Assembly (NCBI RefSeq): GCF_040566545.1
Contig: NZ_JBEWZI010000001.1
Location: 62,001 to 126,000, forward strand
Length of the DNA stretch: 64,000 nt
Direction of reading: 5' to 3'
From: Uliginosibacterium flavum
GTDB taxonomy: Bacteria; Pseudomonadota; Gammaproteobacteria; Burkholderiales; Rhodocyclaceae
Below the pieces are notes generated by a model that was given only the letters and a program-made list of their open reading frames with translations, had not been told where the DNA came from and searched no databases. Shown piece by piece: positions 41,080-50,578 of the stretch (position 1 is the first letter of the stretch; each line of letters opens with the position of its first letter). A program made the translations under genes and the position numbers.

Positions 41080-42780
41080 TCAAGAAGCGCGCGCAGCCTT
41101 GGTTCGCGCCTTCAGGATCTCCTCATCCCGCAAGGCGCGTCGCAAAATTTTACCGACATTGGTTTTGGGCAAATCTGTTCTGAATTCAACAAGATGCGGC
41201 ACCTTGTAGCCTGTCATACTTTTTTTGCAGTGGGCGATCAGATCCTTCTCGGACAGCCCCGGATCCTTGCGCACCACAAAGATCTTCACCGCCTCACCAG
41301 ACTGCTCGCTGGGCACACCAATCGCGGCCACCTCGGCCACACCCGGATGCGTCGCAACGATATCTTCAACCTCGTTGGGATACACGTTGAAGCCGGAGAC
41401 CAGAATTGTATCTTTCATGCGATCCACGATGCGCACGAAACCGCGTTCATCCACCACGGCCACATCGCCCGTGCGCAGATAACCATCCGCCGTCATGACC
41501 TGAGCGGTATCGGCGGGCGCATTCCAGTAACCCTTCATCACCTGCGGGCCCTTCACGCAGAGCTCGCCAGCCTGCCCCAGCGCCACTTCACGGCCATTTT
41601 CATCGCGCAGGGAAATATCGGTTGAAGGCACGGGCTGACCAATCGAGCCGTTGTACTCGGTCTGATTGATCGGGCAACAGCACACCCCCGGCGAAGCCTC
41701 GGTCAGGCCATAGGCTTCAATCAGCGCATGGCCGGTCGCCGCACGCCATTTGTCCGCCACGGTTTTCTGCAGCGACATGCCGCCACTGATCGACAGGCGC
41801 AGGTTCGAGAAATCCAGCGTTGCAAATTTCGGATGCTGCAGCATCGCGTTGAACAGCGTGTTCACCCCGGAAATCACCGACCACGGGTACTTCGATATCG
41901 TCTTGAGGAAGCCGCCGATATCGCGCGGATTGGTAATCAGCAGATTGCGCGAGCCCATCATGAAGAACACAAAGCAATTCACCGTCAGCGAGAAGATGTG
42001 ATACAGCGGCAGCGCCGTCACCACCGTCTCGCTGCCCCAGCGCAGGTTCGAGCCGATCCACACGTGCGCCTGCTGCAGATTGGCAAGGATGTTGCCGTGC
42101 GTGAGCATTGCTCCTCTGGCCACACCCATGGTGCCGCCGGTGTATTGCAGAAAGGCGATATCCTCGCGCGTCACCGTCACCGGTCGCAGGCTCTGGCGCG
42201 CGCCCAGGCTCAAGGCTGCGCTCAGGCGCACGCTACCCGGCAAGCGCCAGGCCGGCACCTTCTTCTTGACGTGCTTGACCACGAAATCGATGACCCGACC
42301 CTTCAGCGCGCTGAGCATTCCGCCCAGACTCGTCACCACCACATGCTTGATCGACGTGCGTCCGATCACCGCCTGCAGCGTATGTGCAAAATTATCAAGG
42401 ATGACAATGGCTTCAGCGCCGGAATCCTTGAGCTGATGCTCCAGCTCGCGCGGGGTGTACAAGGGATTGCAATTGACCACCGTATAGCCGGCACGCAGCG
42501 CACCGAACATGCAAACAGGGTACTGCAGCAGATTCGGCATCATCAGCGCGATGCGCGTGCCCTTGGGCAAGCCCAGCGTGCCCTGCAGATAGGCCGCAAA
42601 GCGGGCAGACAATTCATCCAGCTGCCGATACGTGAGCTCGGCGCCCATATTGATAAAGGCCACCTTCTCCGCCCAGCGCGCGGCGCCTCGCTCGAAAAAA
42701 TCCGCCAGCGAAGCGTATTCCGTCACATCGATTTCGGCCGGCACGCCTGCCGGGTAATGTTTCAACCAGAGCTTATCCAT
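41080..42780 (-). CDS. fadD: Long-chain fatty-acid--CoA ligase
   Basis: Activates fatty acids to acyl-CoA for beta-oxidation. The 566-residue ANL-family enzyme shows the P-loop YTGGTMGVARGAMLTHGN, EAYGLTEASPG, and the C-terminal GYLRTGDVAVVDERGFV and DTILVSGFNVYPNEVED motifs with a catalytic-lysine region near GKILRRALRDEE. The P-loop has Met and Arg where YTGGTTGVAKG is usual. It is in the opposite order to ilvBN but on the same strand, about 330 bases upstream, and appears monocistronic. The repeat element at 42905 lies upstream. Confidence 0.93.
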   Translation of the reverse strand: MDKLWLKHYPAGVPAEIDVTEYASLADFFERGAARWAEKVAFINMGAELTYRQLDELSARFAAYLQGTLGLPKGTRIALMMPNLLQYPVCMFGALRAGYTVVNCNPLYTPRELEHQLKDSGAEAIVILDNFAHTLQAVIGRTSIKHVVVTSLGGMLSALKGRVIDFVVKHVKKKVPAWRLPGSVRLSAALSLGARQSLRPVTVTREDIAFLQYTGGTMGVARGAMLTHGNILANLQQAHVWIGSNLRWGSETVVTALPLYHIFSLTVNCFVFFMMGSRNLLITNPRDIGGFLKTISKYPWSVISGVNTLFNAMLQHPKFATLDFSNLRLSISGGMSLQKTVADKWRAATGHALIEAYGLTEASPGVCCCPINQTEYNGSIGQPVPSTDISLRDENGREVALGQAGELCVKGPQVMKGYWNAPADTAQVMTADGYLRTGDVAVVDERGFVRIVDRMKDTILVSGFNVYPNEVEDIVATHPGVAEVAAIGVPSEQSGEAVKIFVVRKDPGLSEKDLIAHCKKSMTGYKVPHLVEFRTDLPKTNVGKILRRALRDEEILKARTKAARAS

Positions 42781-42904
42781 CCACCCAACCCTTGATCAGA
42801 TTGCACTGCAACAAATCTGCCGTAGCGCGTCAGGGGCAGGAGGATACCTGAAGGTATGGGCGGAGGTTTTGTGCAGTGCACGCCCAAGTTGCAAACAAGT
42901 ATGC

Positions 42905-42973
42905 CGAAGAACCTCGCCCCGCTTGCCTCTCCAGCCTGCATGCCGCGACAGGCCCGCCAGCCGCGGCTCTTCA
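42905..42973 (+). repeat. Copy of the ~69-bp dispersed element
   Basis: Begins CGAAGAACCTCGCCCCGC and ends AGCCGCGGCTCTTCA, matching the ends and length of the copies at 18324 and 23554. It lies between fadD and the CBS-domain gene, both on the minus strand. Confidence 0.6.
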
Positions 42974-43019
42974 ACCTGCCGCGCGTGGCGTGACAGTTTC
43001 GGACTTATCCAGGATCGCC

Positions 43020-43499
43020 TCAACGATCCGAGCAATTCGCGCTGGCCTTACCCACCGGCAGCACCTCATCGGGCCAGTTGCGCACGAAGTTGCGCAGAAT
43101 CACGCTCTCGAAACCCTGCTCCTCCAGCACCGCACGGGCCACGTCATGGAAGGAAATCACGCCGAGCAGCGCACCGCCCTCCACTACCGGCAAATAGCGC
43201 TGATGATGATCGATCATGTGGCTGCGCAATTCGTGCAGATCCATGCGCGGCTCGCCCACCGCCGGGTCGCGCAGCATCGCGGCGCCAACCAGTACGCCCT
43301 GCCAGGCCGCGCCAGCCTTGTGAATCGCCGCCAGCGCCTCACGGAAAGTCAGCATGCCGATCAGGGTGCCGTGCTCGATGACGACCAGCGAGCCCATGTC
43401 CTGCTCGGTCATCAGCGCCAGCGCATCGGCCAGCGTTTTCTGCGGCGAGATCGTGTAAAGCAGCTTGCCCTTGATGGCCAGCACGTCACTGAGCAGCAT
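43020..43499 (-). CDS. Two-CBS-domain protein
   Basis: A 159-residue cytosolic protein made of a pair of CBS domains (about residues 8-65 and 85-140), a Bateman module that usually binds adenine nucleotides or SAM. Visible repeats: TLADALALMTEQDMGSLVVI then MLTFREALAAI, and LRSHMIDHHQRYLPVV then VISFHDVARAV. The start at 43499 has GGAG upstream; a reading start at 43589 would translate a REP-like repeat. No catalytic domain is attached. Its regulatory partner is unknown; it lies 100 bases after the AddA-like gene. Confidence 0.85.
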   Translation of the reverse strand: MLLSDVLAIKGKLLYTISPQKTLADALALMTEQDMGSLVVIEHGTLIGMLTFREALAAIHKAGAAWQGVLVGAAMLRDPAVGEPRMDLHELRSHMIDHHQRYLPVVEGGALLGVISFHDVARAVLEEQGFESVILRNFVRNWPDEVLPVGKASANCSDR

Positions 43500-43536
43500 G
43501 TCGTTCTCCAGTCTGAAAGCAAGCGCCTGCAAGTCA

Positions 43537-43593
43537 GTAGGGCCGACTTCAGTCGGCCAGCCAAGCGTGGCGTGCGACTGAAGTCGCACCTAC
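43537..43593 (-). repeat. REP-like twin hairpin
   Basis: On the minus strand: GTAGGTGCGACTTCAGTCGC, spacer, then GGCCGACTGAAGTCGGCC and CTAC. Two perfect hairpins of related sequence facing one another, between the AddA-like and CBS genes. Same family as the copy inside the AddA-like gene at 46062. Confidence 0.85.
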
Positions 43594-43602
43594 AAAACCG
43601 GC

Positions 43603-46600
43603 TCACTCCACGCTGATCTCGCCCCCTTCGGCGAACACCAGCAGTGCCTTGACCGGTCGATCCGGAAAAATCGCCTGCAACACTTCACGATAGCCGGCAA
43701 CCTGCACTCTGTAATCGGCCATCAAGGCCTCTTCTGAAGGCTTGCCACTTTTATAGTCGAGCACCCAGATCGCGTCCTCGCATTCCACCCAACGATCGAT
43801 GCGACCCAGCTTGCCATCCGCACCGACGAAAGCCGTTTCGTTCGCCGCGCGCCGATGCTGCGCCGGATCGAAGAAGCGCCGCAGCGCCGGGCGCTCCAGC
43901 AGGCGGCGTGCGGCCTGTTCGACTTCCGGCGCCACACTCGGCTGCGGCAAATTGGCGGTGGCCGCCTCCAGCCAGGCGTGCATCGCCGTGCCGAATTCCA
44001 TGCCGGCATTGCTTTCTTGAAGTGGATCAAGCACCGCACGACGCAAGGCCCCCACCGCAGGCACCGGTTGAAGAGCCGCCCCCAGTCTGTTTTCCAGAGC
44101 AGGCAGGCTGGAGACGCCCACCCCGCGCGGCATTTCACCGATACAGCCTGCAGACGCCTGCAGCGCGCCCATCGCCAAGGCAAGGCGTTTGTACGGTGTC
44201 ACCGCATTCATGGTTTTCGCTGGCTCGATGCCGCTGACGATCAGCACCTGCTCGGCGCGCGTGATCGCCACGTAGAGCAGGTTCAGCTCCTCACGCTCGG
44301 CAGCGGCGGCTTCGCGTTCCAGAATCGCCGCGCGTGATGGCCCGGCCTCGCTGATCTTGCCGAGCAGCGAGAAGTGCTGCGGCGCCAGCGCCTCCGCCGG
44401 CCAGTCCATCGCCACGCCGTAACCATCGGGATTACGCGGCGGCGAGTTGGCATCGATCAGCCACACAATCGGCGCCTCCAGGCCCTTGGCACCGTGAATC
44501 GTCATGATACGCACGCGGCCCGAGCCTTCTCCCGCCGACACGACCAGGCCTTCGTCCGGCGCCTCGTCATCCGACACCGACAGGCGCCGCAGCTCATCGA
44601 CGAAACGCGTCAGACTCGGGTAACGCCCGGCATCCACGTTCAGCGCCAGCTCCAGCAGCGCCTCCAGATTCGCATGCACGCCCGGCCACAGCGCCGCGGG
44701 CAGCACCGCGCGGCAACGCGCGAACCAGTCGGCCTGATGAAAGATGCGGTCGATCAGATCATGCGCCGGCAGATGCGCAGCGGCGGCTAGCCATCCGGAG
44801 AGCAGTCGCACCGCCCGAACATGAGCAGGCGCAACAGCTGCCTCGGCTAGATCACGCAAAACGGACCACCACAGACCCGGCTCCGCCGAAATCGCCAAGA
44901 GGTCTTCATCCGAGAACGCAAACGCCGGTGCGCGCAGCAGATGCGCCAGCGCCAGGTTGTCCGCCGGGTCGGCCAGCCAGCGCAAGGTAGCCAACAGATC
45001 CTGCGCCTCCAGCGTCTCCAGCAAGCCGCCGCGACCGGGGCTGACAAAGGGAATCCCGGCCTCGCGCAACGCCGCCTCGTAGGCCGCCAGCTGCGTCTTG
45101 CGCCGCGTCAGCACCAGCACATCGGAATAGCGCGCGGCGCGTTCGCGCCCATCCTTGCTGCGCACCAGCCAGGCTTCACCGTCGCAGCCAACCATCGCGC
45201 CAATGCGCTGCGCCAGCAGCGCGGCTTCCTCGCTGCGGCGCAAATCCTCAGCCTCCACACGCGGCGTCTCCAGCGGATTGCGCAGGCCTTCAATCAGCTC
45301 AGCCTCCGCCGCCTGCCCTACAATCAGCGGCAGCAATTCGATGCACGAAGGCAAATCCGGATGCTCGGTCGTCTGCGCCTCGAAACCGGCAAACAGCGGC
45401 TCCGCGCCGAACACCGCATTCACCAGATCGACGATACCGCCCGCATTACGGAAGGTATGCGCGTTGCCGATGCGCTCGGCACCAAAATCGCGTTTGAAAT
45501 ACTCCGCTGCCGCCATAAAGAGTTTCGGCTCCGCACGACGGAAACGGTAAATCGACTGCTTCGGATCGCCCACCAGAAACACACTGGGTCGCGCCGCGCC
45601 GGCGCCCACATAACCGTCCAGCCAGCCGCGCAGAATGCGCCACTGCAGCGGATTCGTATCCTGAAACTCGTCGAGCAGAATGTGCTTGTAGCGCGCGTCG
45701 AGGCGCGCCTGCAGATAGGCCGCGCCGCCCTCGCTGGCCAGCAGCTTGTCGATCTCCGCTTCCAGATCCGCAAAATCCATCGCCCGGCGCTGGCGCTTCA
45801 GCTCATCGAAGCGCGTCAGCAAAGCCTCGCCAACCAGCAGCGCGCGCCGGTTCAGCTCCGCATTGCGCTGATCCTGCAGCGCGCCCAGCGTCGCAATCAC
45901 GCGCGCGCTCCATTCGCTGTGCAGGGCAAGATAACGCTCCTCGCCAGACGCGCCCAGGCGCTTGGCCTGCGCCGCGCCGGGCTTGCGGGCGCGAGATGAA
46001 TTCGTGGCGGTCAGGAAGGCGGCGCGAATCGTCTCAAACGCGGCCCCGCCGTCACGCTCTTGTAGGTGCGGCTTCAGCCGCACATGGTCGGCTGAAGCCG
46101 CCCCTACCGAACCCCGCACATCCACCACCGCCTGCGCCAGCGCATTCCCCGCGGCCTGATCCGTCGCCGTGTTCTGCCCCAGCAGGCGCGCAAATTCTTC
46201 CAGCTCGTCCAGCCGCGCCGGCATGAACAGATCTGCCAGCGGATCGCCGCCCACGCCGAATTCCGCATCCAGCCAGCGCGACACGCCCTCGCTGCCGCCG
46301 CACTGCTCCTGCCACACCCGCCACTCCGCGCGGCGCTCGACAAAACCGCCGAGCAGCTTGCGCGTGGTGAAAGCCCCCTGCTCGCCGTACAGCCACAGCA
46401 GGGCTTGTGCGAGGGGGCTATCCGCAGATCGGCCACAGTCGGCCGCCAACAGCACCCATGCCTCGTCAAGCAGGCTGGACGCGGCTGCGTCAAGGCTACG
46501 CCCCGCCAGTCCACTATCCAGCGGCGCACCACCGAGCAGGCGCGCAAACCAACCGTGGAAAGTCGTGATCGTGATCGCCGGCTCGGCATGCAGCACCGCC

Positions 46601-46926
46601 TCGAACAAGCCGCGCGCCTTCGGCAACAAAACCTGCGCCTCGGCCGCCGACAAACCGCGATCCGTCAGCATCTTCAAGACCTGCGCTTCCGGCGCCGTCG
46701 CCAGTTCAGAGAGCAAGCCACGCAGCCGCGCCTCGATCTCCCGCGCCGCCTTGCGCGTGTAGGTAATCGCCAGGATCTCGCCCGGCCGCGCGCCGGCCAG
46801 CAGCAGACGCAACAGCCGCGAAGCCAGCAGCCAGGTCTTGCCGCTGCCCGCGCAAGCCTCCACCGTCACGCTGCGGGCGGGATCGAGGGCAAGGAAGCGT
46901 TGGGTTTGGCGGTGTTCAGGGGTCAT
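43603..46926 (-). CDS. AddA-like UvrD/RecB-type helicase-nuclease
   Basis: A 1107-residue protein for double-strand-break repair. UvrD-type helicase motifs in order: Walker A ACAGSGKTW (Lys30), motif II LLDEFQDTNPLQW, motif III VGDPKQSIYRFRRAEP, motif V IHGAKGLEAPIVWL and motif VI YVAITRAEQVLIVSG. A PD-(D/E)XK nuclease closes the protein (GTAMHAWLEA, GRIDRWV, VLDYKSGKP). This pattern and the nearby AddB-like gene indicate an AddAB-type end-resection complex. Residues ~274-289 (about VGAASADHVRLKPHLQ) are encoded by an in-frame REP-like repeat. Confidence 0.9.
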   Translation of the reverse strand: MTPEHRQTQRFLALDPARSVTVEACAGSGKTWLLASRLLRLLLAGARPGEILAITYTRKAAREIEARLRGLLSELATAPEAQVLKMLTDRGLSAAEAQVLLPKARGLFEAVLHAEPAITITTFHGWFARLLGGAPLDSGLAGRSLDAAASSLLDEAWVLLAADCGRSADSPLAQALLWLYGEQGAFTTRKLLGGFVERRAEWRVWQEQCGGSEGVSRWLDAEFGVGGDPLADLFMPARLDELEEFARLLGQNTATDQAAGNALAQAVVDVRGSVGAASADHVRLKPHLQERDGGAAFETIRAAFLTATNSSRARKPGAAQAKRLGASGEERYLALHSEWSARVIATLGALQDQRNAELNRRALLVGEALLTRFDELKRQRRAMDFADLEAEIDKLLASEGGAAYLQARLDARYKHILLDEFQDTNPLQWRILRGWLDGYVGAGAARPSVFLVGDPKQSIYRFRRAEPKLFMAAAEYFKRDFGAERIGNAHTFRNAGGIVDLVNAVFGAEPLFAGFEAQTTEHPDLPSCIELLPLIVGQAAEAELIEGLRNPLETPRVEAEDLRRSEEAALLAQRIGAMVGCDGEAWLVRSKDGRERAARYSDVLVLTRRKTQLAAYEAALREAGIPFVSPGRGGLLETLEAQDLLATLRWLADPADNLALAHLLRAPAFAFSDEDLLAISAEPGLWWSVLRDLAEAAVAPAHVRAVRLLSGWLAAAAHLPAHDLIDRIFHQADWFARCRAVLPAALWPGVHANLEALLELALNVDAGRYPSLTRFVDELRRLSVSDDEAPDEGLVVSAGEGSGRVRIMTIHGAKGLEAPIVWLIDANSPPRNPDGYGVAMDWPAEALAPQHFSLLGKISEAGPSRAAILEREAAAAEREELNLLYVAITRAEQVLIVSGIEPAKTMNAVTPYKRLALAMGALQASAGCIGEMPRGVGVSSLPALENRLGAALQPVPAVGALRRAVLDPLQESNAGMEFGTAMHAWLEAATANLPQPSVAPEVEQAARRLLERPALRRFFDPAQHRRAANETAFVGADGKLGRIDRWVECEDAIWVLDYKSGKPSEEALMADYRVQVAGYREVLQAIFPDRPVKALLVFAEGGEISVE
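46062..46107 (+). repeat. REP-like twin hairpin inside the AddA-like gene
   Basis: GTAGGTGCGGCTTCAGCCGC, then GGTCGGCTGAAGCCGCC and CTAC. The sequence repeats the design of the intergenic copy at 43537. Inside the coding sequence it stays open on the minus strand and does not break the frame. Confidence 0.88.
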
Positions 46927-47005
46927 TGCAGATTCCGGGGTCGAACTTGGACATAGGGCGGGTTAGCCGCAGGCGTAAGCCGCGCAACACAACCAAAGTG
47001 AGACA

Positions 47006-47611
47006 TCAGGCCTCAATATCCTCAAGATACAAACCCTTCTCGCCAGACTTCCTGATGACATCCTGGGTGTAATGCCACAGCGCCGGGGCGGTTTCGCCGA
47101 TGAAACGCTTTTTCGCGTAGACCTGCGAGGTTTTCAATCGACCTGTGTCGCCTTCAACACCGTCGGTGGCGTAAAAATTCACCACCGGACTCATGCTGTC
47201 CAAAGACGCGGCAAAACGGGCTTCGGGGGTCTCACCAACTTCGAATTCGCGCCAGACGGTAATCAGGGCTTCGCACTGATCTGATGGCAGCAGGCCAAAG
47301 ATGCGTTGGGCGGCGGCATCTTCCTTGGCCGCCTTGTCCTGATAGCCGGCCGCGTCGTAAGCCCAGGTATCGCCTGCATCGATCTCGACAATGTCATGCA
47401 CCATCAGCATCTTGATGACTTTGACGATATCAAGGTTCTGATCCAGCGCGTGCTCCTGCAGCAGCAGCGCCATCAGTGTGACATGCCAAGAATGCTCGGC
47501 AGTGTTTTCGTGCCGAGCGCCGCCGAGGACGCCGTTTTGCCGGTAGACGATCTTAAGCTTTTCCATCTCGATGATGAAGGCCATTTGCTGTTCTAGTCTT
47601 GCATTACTCAT
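47006..47611 (-). CDS. HD-domain 5'-nucleotidase (YfbR/HDDC2-like)
   Basis: A 200-residue metal-dependent phosphohydrolase, probably acting on deoxynucleoside 5'-monophosphates. HD-domain metal ligands are seen as ENTAEHSWHVT (first His), VHDIVEIDAGD (His-Asp pair and catalytic region) and LDSMSPVV (final Asp). The start at 47611 (MSNARLEQQ) has AGGAAG upstream. It sits between the AddB-like and AddA-like genes on the same strand, probably within one transcript; a nucleotide-cleaning enzyme within a DNA-resection operon is plausible but not known. Confidence 0.88.
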   Translation of the reverse strand: MSNARLEQQMAFIIEMEKLKIVYRQNGVLGGARHENTAEHSWHVTLMALLLQEHALDQNLDIVKVIKMLMVHDIVEIDAGDTWAYDAAGYQDKAAKEDAAAQRIFGLLPSDQCEALITVWREFEVGETPEARFAASLDSMSPVVNFYATDGVEGDTGRLKTSQVYAKKRFIGETAPALWHYTQDVIRKSGEKGLYLEDIEA

Positions 47612-47649
47612 AAAGCTTCCTTGTTTTTGACCGTTCCGACACATCCATC

Positions 47650-47751
47650 GTAGGGCGCCAATCGCCCGCAGGGCATTGCGCCAGATGTTTCCATTGTCCC
47701 CAAACGCATACGGTGCAATGCGCGCCTACGGCGCTCCGATTGCACCCTACA
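47650..47751 (-). repeat. Dispersed hairpin repeat upstream of the HD nucleotidase
   Basis: Two related segments, TAGGGCGCCAATCGCCC and TGCAATGCGCGCCTACGGCG with CGATTGCACCCTAC, form imperfect hairpins. The GTAGGGTGCAAT...-type motif is a familiar intergenic repeat in many proteobacteria. It fills most of the 149-base gap between the AddB-like and HD genes. Confidence 0.6.
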
Positions 47752-47760
47752 AAACCTTGC

Positions 47761-50481
47761 TTACCCCACCCACTCCTTGCGGCACAGCCCACGCATCTCG
47801 CAATAAGCACACGCCCCCGGCGTGCCGTTGGCGGGCAGGCCGGCGCCGGCGTGCAGGGCGTCGAAGCTGGCGGTAATGCAATCATGCAAAGCGCCGGCGC
47901 GCTCTTCGGGTTCGCCTTGCACCACAGCGCCAACGCTTTCGTCATCCAGCGCAACGTAGGCGGTCTCGGCGATACGCGTGCCGCGCAGCAGGCTGTAGAA
48001 GGCGAGCTGCACGTCGTCCGGATCCTTGACCTGTTTGCGCAGCGCACTGATGCCGCGTGATTTGTAGTCGAGCAAGGCGGTTTCCTCACTCCCAGCCGCA
48101 GCCTTTACATCGCGCCGGTCGATGCGGCCATGCAGGCGCAGGGTCTGGCCGTCAGAGAGTTCGTGTTCGCGCTCGATCCATTCTTCGCCGGCGGCCCAGC
48201 GCCAGCCGGCGGCTTCGCGTTCGCGTTGCCAGTCGAGGTAGCTGACCAGCCGGGCACGCCAGCGCAGGCGCCAGGCGTGATCCTGAAAGTTGCGCGCCAC
48301 GGCTTCGGCGAAGGCGGCTTCGGTGATGGCTTCCAGCTCGGCCAGCAACAGGGCTTCGTCCTCGCCGGTAATGAGGGGGAAGCGCTGGTGGAAGCTGTTG
48401 AGAATGCCGTGCAGCTGCTGGCCGAAATCACGTTTTTCCATGCCTTCGGCGAGTTCTTCGGCTTCGTTCAGGCGCAGCACGTAACGGGCGAAATAGCGGT
48501 AAGGGCAATCGATCAGGGTCTGCATGCCGCTGGCCGACAGGCTGGCGGGCACGCGCTGCGGCGGAACACTGGGCGCGGGCAGGGTTAGCAGCCCTAATTC
48601 GGCACTGGCTGCAGAGCCGCGCGCAGCGTGCCTCTCCACACACCCTACCCCGACAACGAGGCCCAGTGCGGCTGTCAGCACGGCCACCTCGGCGGCCGGC
48701 ATCAGCTCTTCATCGCGGCGCAGGCTTTGCCAGGCGATCACGCTTTGGCCGCTGGCGAGCAGCAAGCCGGCCATGTCTTCGCGCAGCTGGCGGCGCTCCC
48801 GTTCCAGCCCCGGCAGACCCAGTTCGCGGCGCACGCCGGCGTGGGTGAGCCAGGCCGGCGCGCTGGGCGGGGCGAGGTGTTCAGCGTCCGCGCCGATGAG
48901 TATCGCGGCCTCGAAGCTGCGCAGGCGCGTGGCGGCCAGGTGGGTCATGATCACCGGGCTGTCGATGCTCTCGTCGCGCACCAGATGGGCGTCCATCTGG
49001 CGGTTGAACCAGGTGCGCCAGTTGGCGAAGTTGAAACGGGCGACGTCTTTGCTGCTCTCGTCCTTTTTTTCATCAGCCAGTTCGGCGAGGCGGGTGGCAT
49101 GCCATTCCAGCCATTCGCGGCCGGCGAAATCCTGCGCAAAATGCGGCAGCGCGCCGAGCAGTTCCAGGCTCTTGGCAAGGCGCCGCAGCCATTCGGCGAT
49201 GCTCACCGACTGCTGCTGGCCCATGGCGGCGCGGGCTTCGCGCAGGCGGCCGAGCAAGGCGACGGCCTCGGCGTCGGCTTGCGCCTCGGCCAGCAGACGA
49301 TCCAGCCCGCTGACGATGCCACTGGTCTGGATCAGACGTTCGATGGTTTCGGTGGCGCGGCCGCGCGCGAGCGGATCGACGTCGGCAAACAGCAGCGGCG
49401 CGCGCAAGAGATCGATCAGGGCGCGGTGATAGGCGTCCGACGACAAGACTTCCAGCCAGGCATCGACAACGGCGGCGGCGCGCGTGGTGGCCATCTTCCA
49501 GCCGGTTTCGTCCTGCACCAGCACGCCTTCGCGTTCCAGCAAGGCGCGGGCGCGGCGGGCGGCAAGGCGGTCGCAGGCGATCAGGGCGATCTCGCGTTTG
49601 CCGGCGCGAATCCAGTCCAGCACCTGATCCGCCACGGCCTGACCGAGGCCTTCAAGACTCTCGGCCGAGACCAAGCGCAGGCGTTCGCGCGCTGCCGTGC
49701 CGGTCTGTGCACTCAGCAGGCAGGCGCGTTCGTGCAGAGCGGGTGCGGTCTCCGCCAGCGGCCAGGCGGCCAGCAGCAGTTCGCCCAGAGCGCCCTCGGC
49801 CAGCTTGCGATCCGGCCGCAGGAGCAACACCGGCACGCGCGTGGCGGCATGATCAATAAGTCCTTGCAGCAGCCCCAGCTCGGCGCTTTCGGCGACGACG
49901 ATCAGCGGGCCATCGAGTTGCGCCAGCCAGGAACTGGTCGCAAGCAGGCGCGCCACGGTACGCGAAGGCCGGCCCTGCGCCTCGGCACGCCACAGCGTAT
50001 TCACGAGCTTGGCTTCGAAAGCCAAAGATTCGGAGGCCTTCAGCTCGAACGCGGCTTCCAGCCGGGCGAGCAACTCGCCCTCGCCTTCCGGCAGTTTCAC
50101 CGCGTGTTCGGTGAGCACGTCGAAAAGCTGCACCAGCTCGCCGACCACATCCCACAGCAGCGCTTCGTCAAACCAGTCCTTGCCGCGCAGCAACGAATGC
50201 AGGATCAGCTGGCGGCGCGCATCGGGCAAGGCCTCCAGCGAGACTAGCCAGGGCTCGACCATGCCGTTGAGCGTGTCCATGCGCGGCAGCAGCACGGCCC
50301 CGCCCGCAGCAGCGCATAGCGCCTGCGTAAGCGCGGGAGCGAGCTTGAGATTGGGCAGGAGCACGGTCGCGCGCGACAGATCATTGGAGAGCGGCGCGGG
50401 ACGGGCGTGTGCGAGCAAGGCGTCTGCACAGGCAGGCAGGAAGCGGCTGTCGGGGGCGATACTTTGTAGGGCGAGCGTCAT
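47761..50481 (-). CDS. AddB-like nuclease/inactivated helicase subunit
   Basis: A 906-residue partner of the AddA-like protein. The N-terminal region is helicase-like without a Walker A; LLDYKSRG near residue 815 belongs to a C-terminal PD-(D/E)XK nuclease (RIDRRDV...LLDYKSR). Four cysteines that could hold a 4Fe-4S cluster occur as LIDCPYRYF and CAYCEMRGLC, as in AddB nucleases. I start at 50481 (MTLALQSIAP) because upstream reading runs across the fdxA region in another frame. It heads the block AddB-like, HD nucleotidase, AddA-like. Confidence 0.85.
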   Translation of the reverse strand: MTLALQSIAPDSRFLPACADALLAHARPAPLSNDLSRATVLLPNLKLAPALTQALCAAAGGAVLLPRMDTLNGMVEPWLVSLEALPDARRQLILHSLLRGKDWFDEALLWDVVGELVQLFDVLTEHAVKLPEGEGELLARLEAAFELKASESLAFEAKLVNTLWRAEAQGRPSRTVARLLATSSWLAQLDGPLIVVAESAELGLLQGLIDHAATRVPVLLLRPDRKLAEGALGELLLAAWPLAETAPALHERACLLSAQTGTAARERLRLVSAESLEGLGQAVADQVLDWIRAGKREIALIACDRLAARRARALLEREGVLVQDETGWKMATTRAAAVVDAWLEVLSSDAYHRALIDLLRAPLLFADVDPLARGRATETIERLIQTSGIVSGLDRLLAEAQADAEAVALLGRLREARAAMGQQQSVSIAEWLRRLAKSLELLGALPHFAQDFAGREWLEWHATRLAELADEKKDESSKDVARFNFANWRTWFNRQMDAHLVRDESIDSPVIMTHLAATRLRSFEAAILIGADAEHLAPPSAPAWLTHAGVRRELGLPGLERERRQLREDMAGLLLASGQSVIAWQSLRRDEELMPAAEVAVLTAALGLVVGVGCVERHAARGSAASAELGLLTLPAPSVPPQRVPASLSASGMQTLIDCPYRYFARYVLRLNEAEELAEGMEKRDFGQQLHGILNSFHQRFPLITGEDEALLLAELEAITEAAFAEAVARNFQDHAWRLRWRARLVSYLDWQREREAAGWRWAAGEEWIEREHELSDGQTLRLHGRIDRRDVKAAAGSEETALLDYKSRGISALRKQVKDPDDVQLAFYSLLRGTRIAETAYVALDDESVGAVVQGEPEERAGALHDCITASFDALHAGAGLPANGTPGACAYCEMRGLCRKEWVG

Positions 50482-50578
50482 GCCGCCATGCTGCCACGAT
50501 TGCCATGAAAAAGGCGCAGGCCGTGAGGGCGCTGCGCCTTGTTCTGTCGCGTGCGAGCCGAATCGGCCCGCGCGGCGA

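Noticed and set aside
43500..43589. Longer CBS-protein start at 43589
   Set aside because: It would translate the REP-like hairpin; the ATG at 43499 has a good ribosome site and starts the domain properly.
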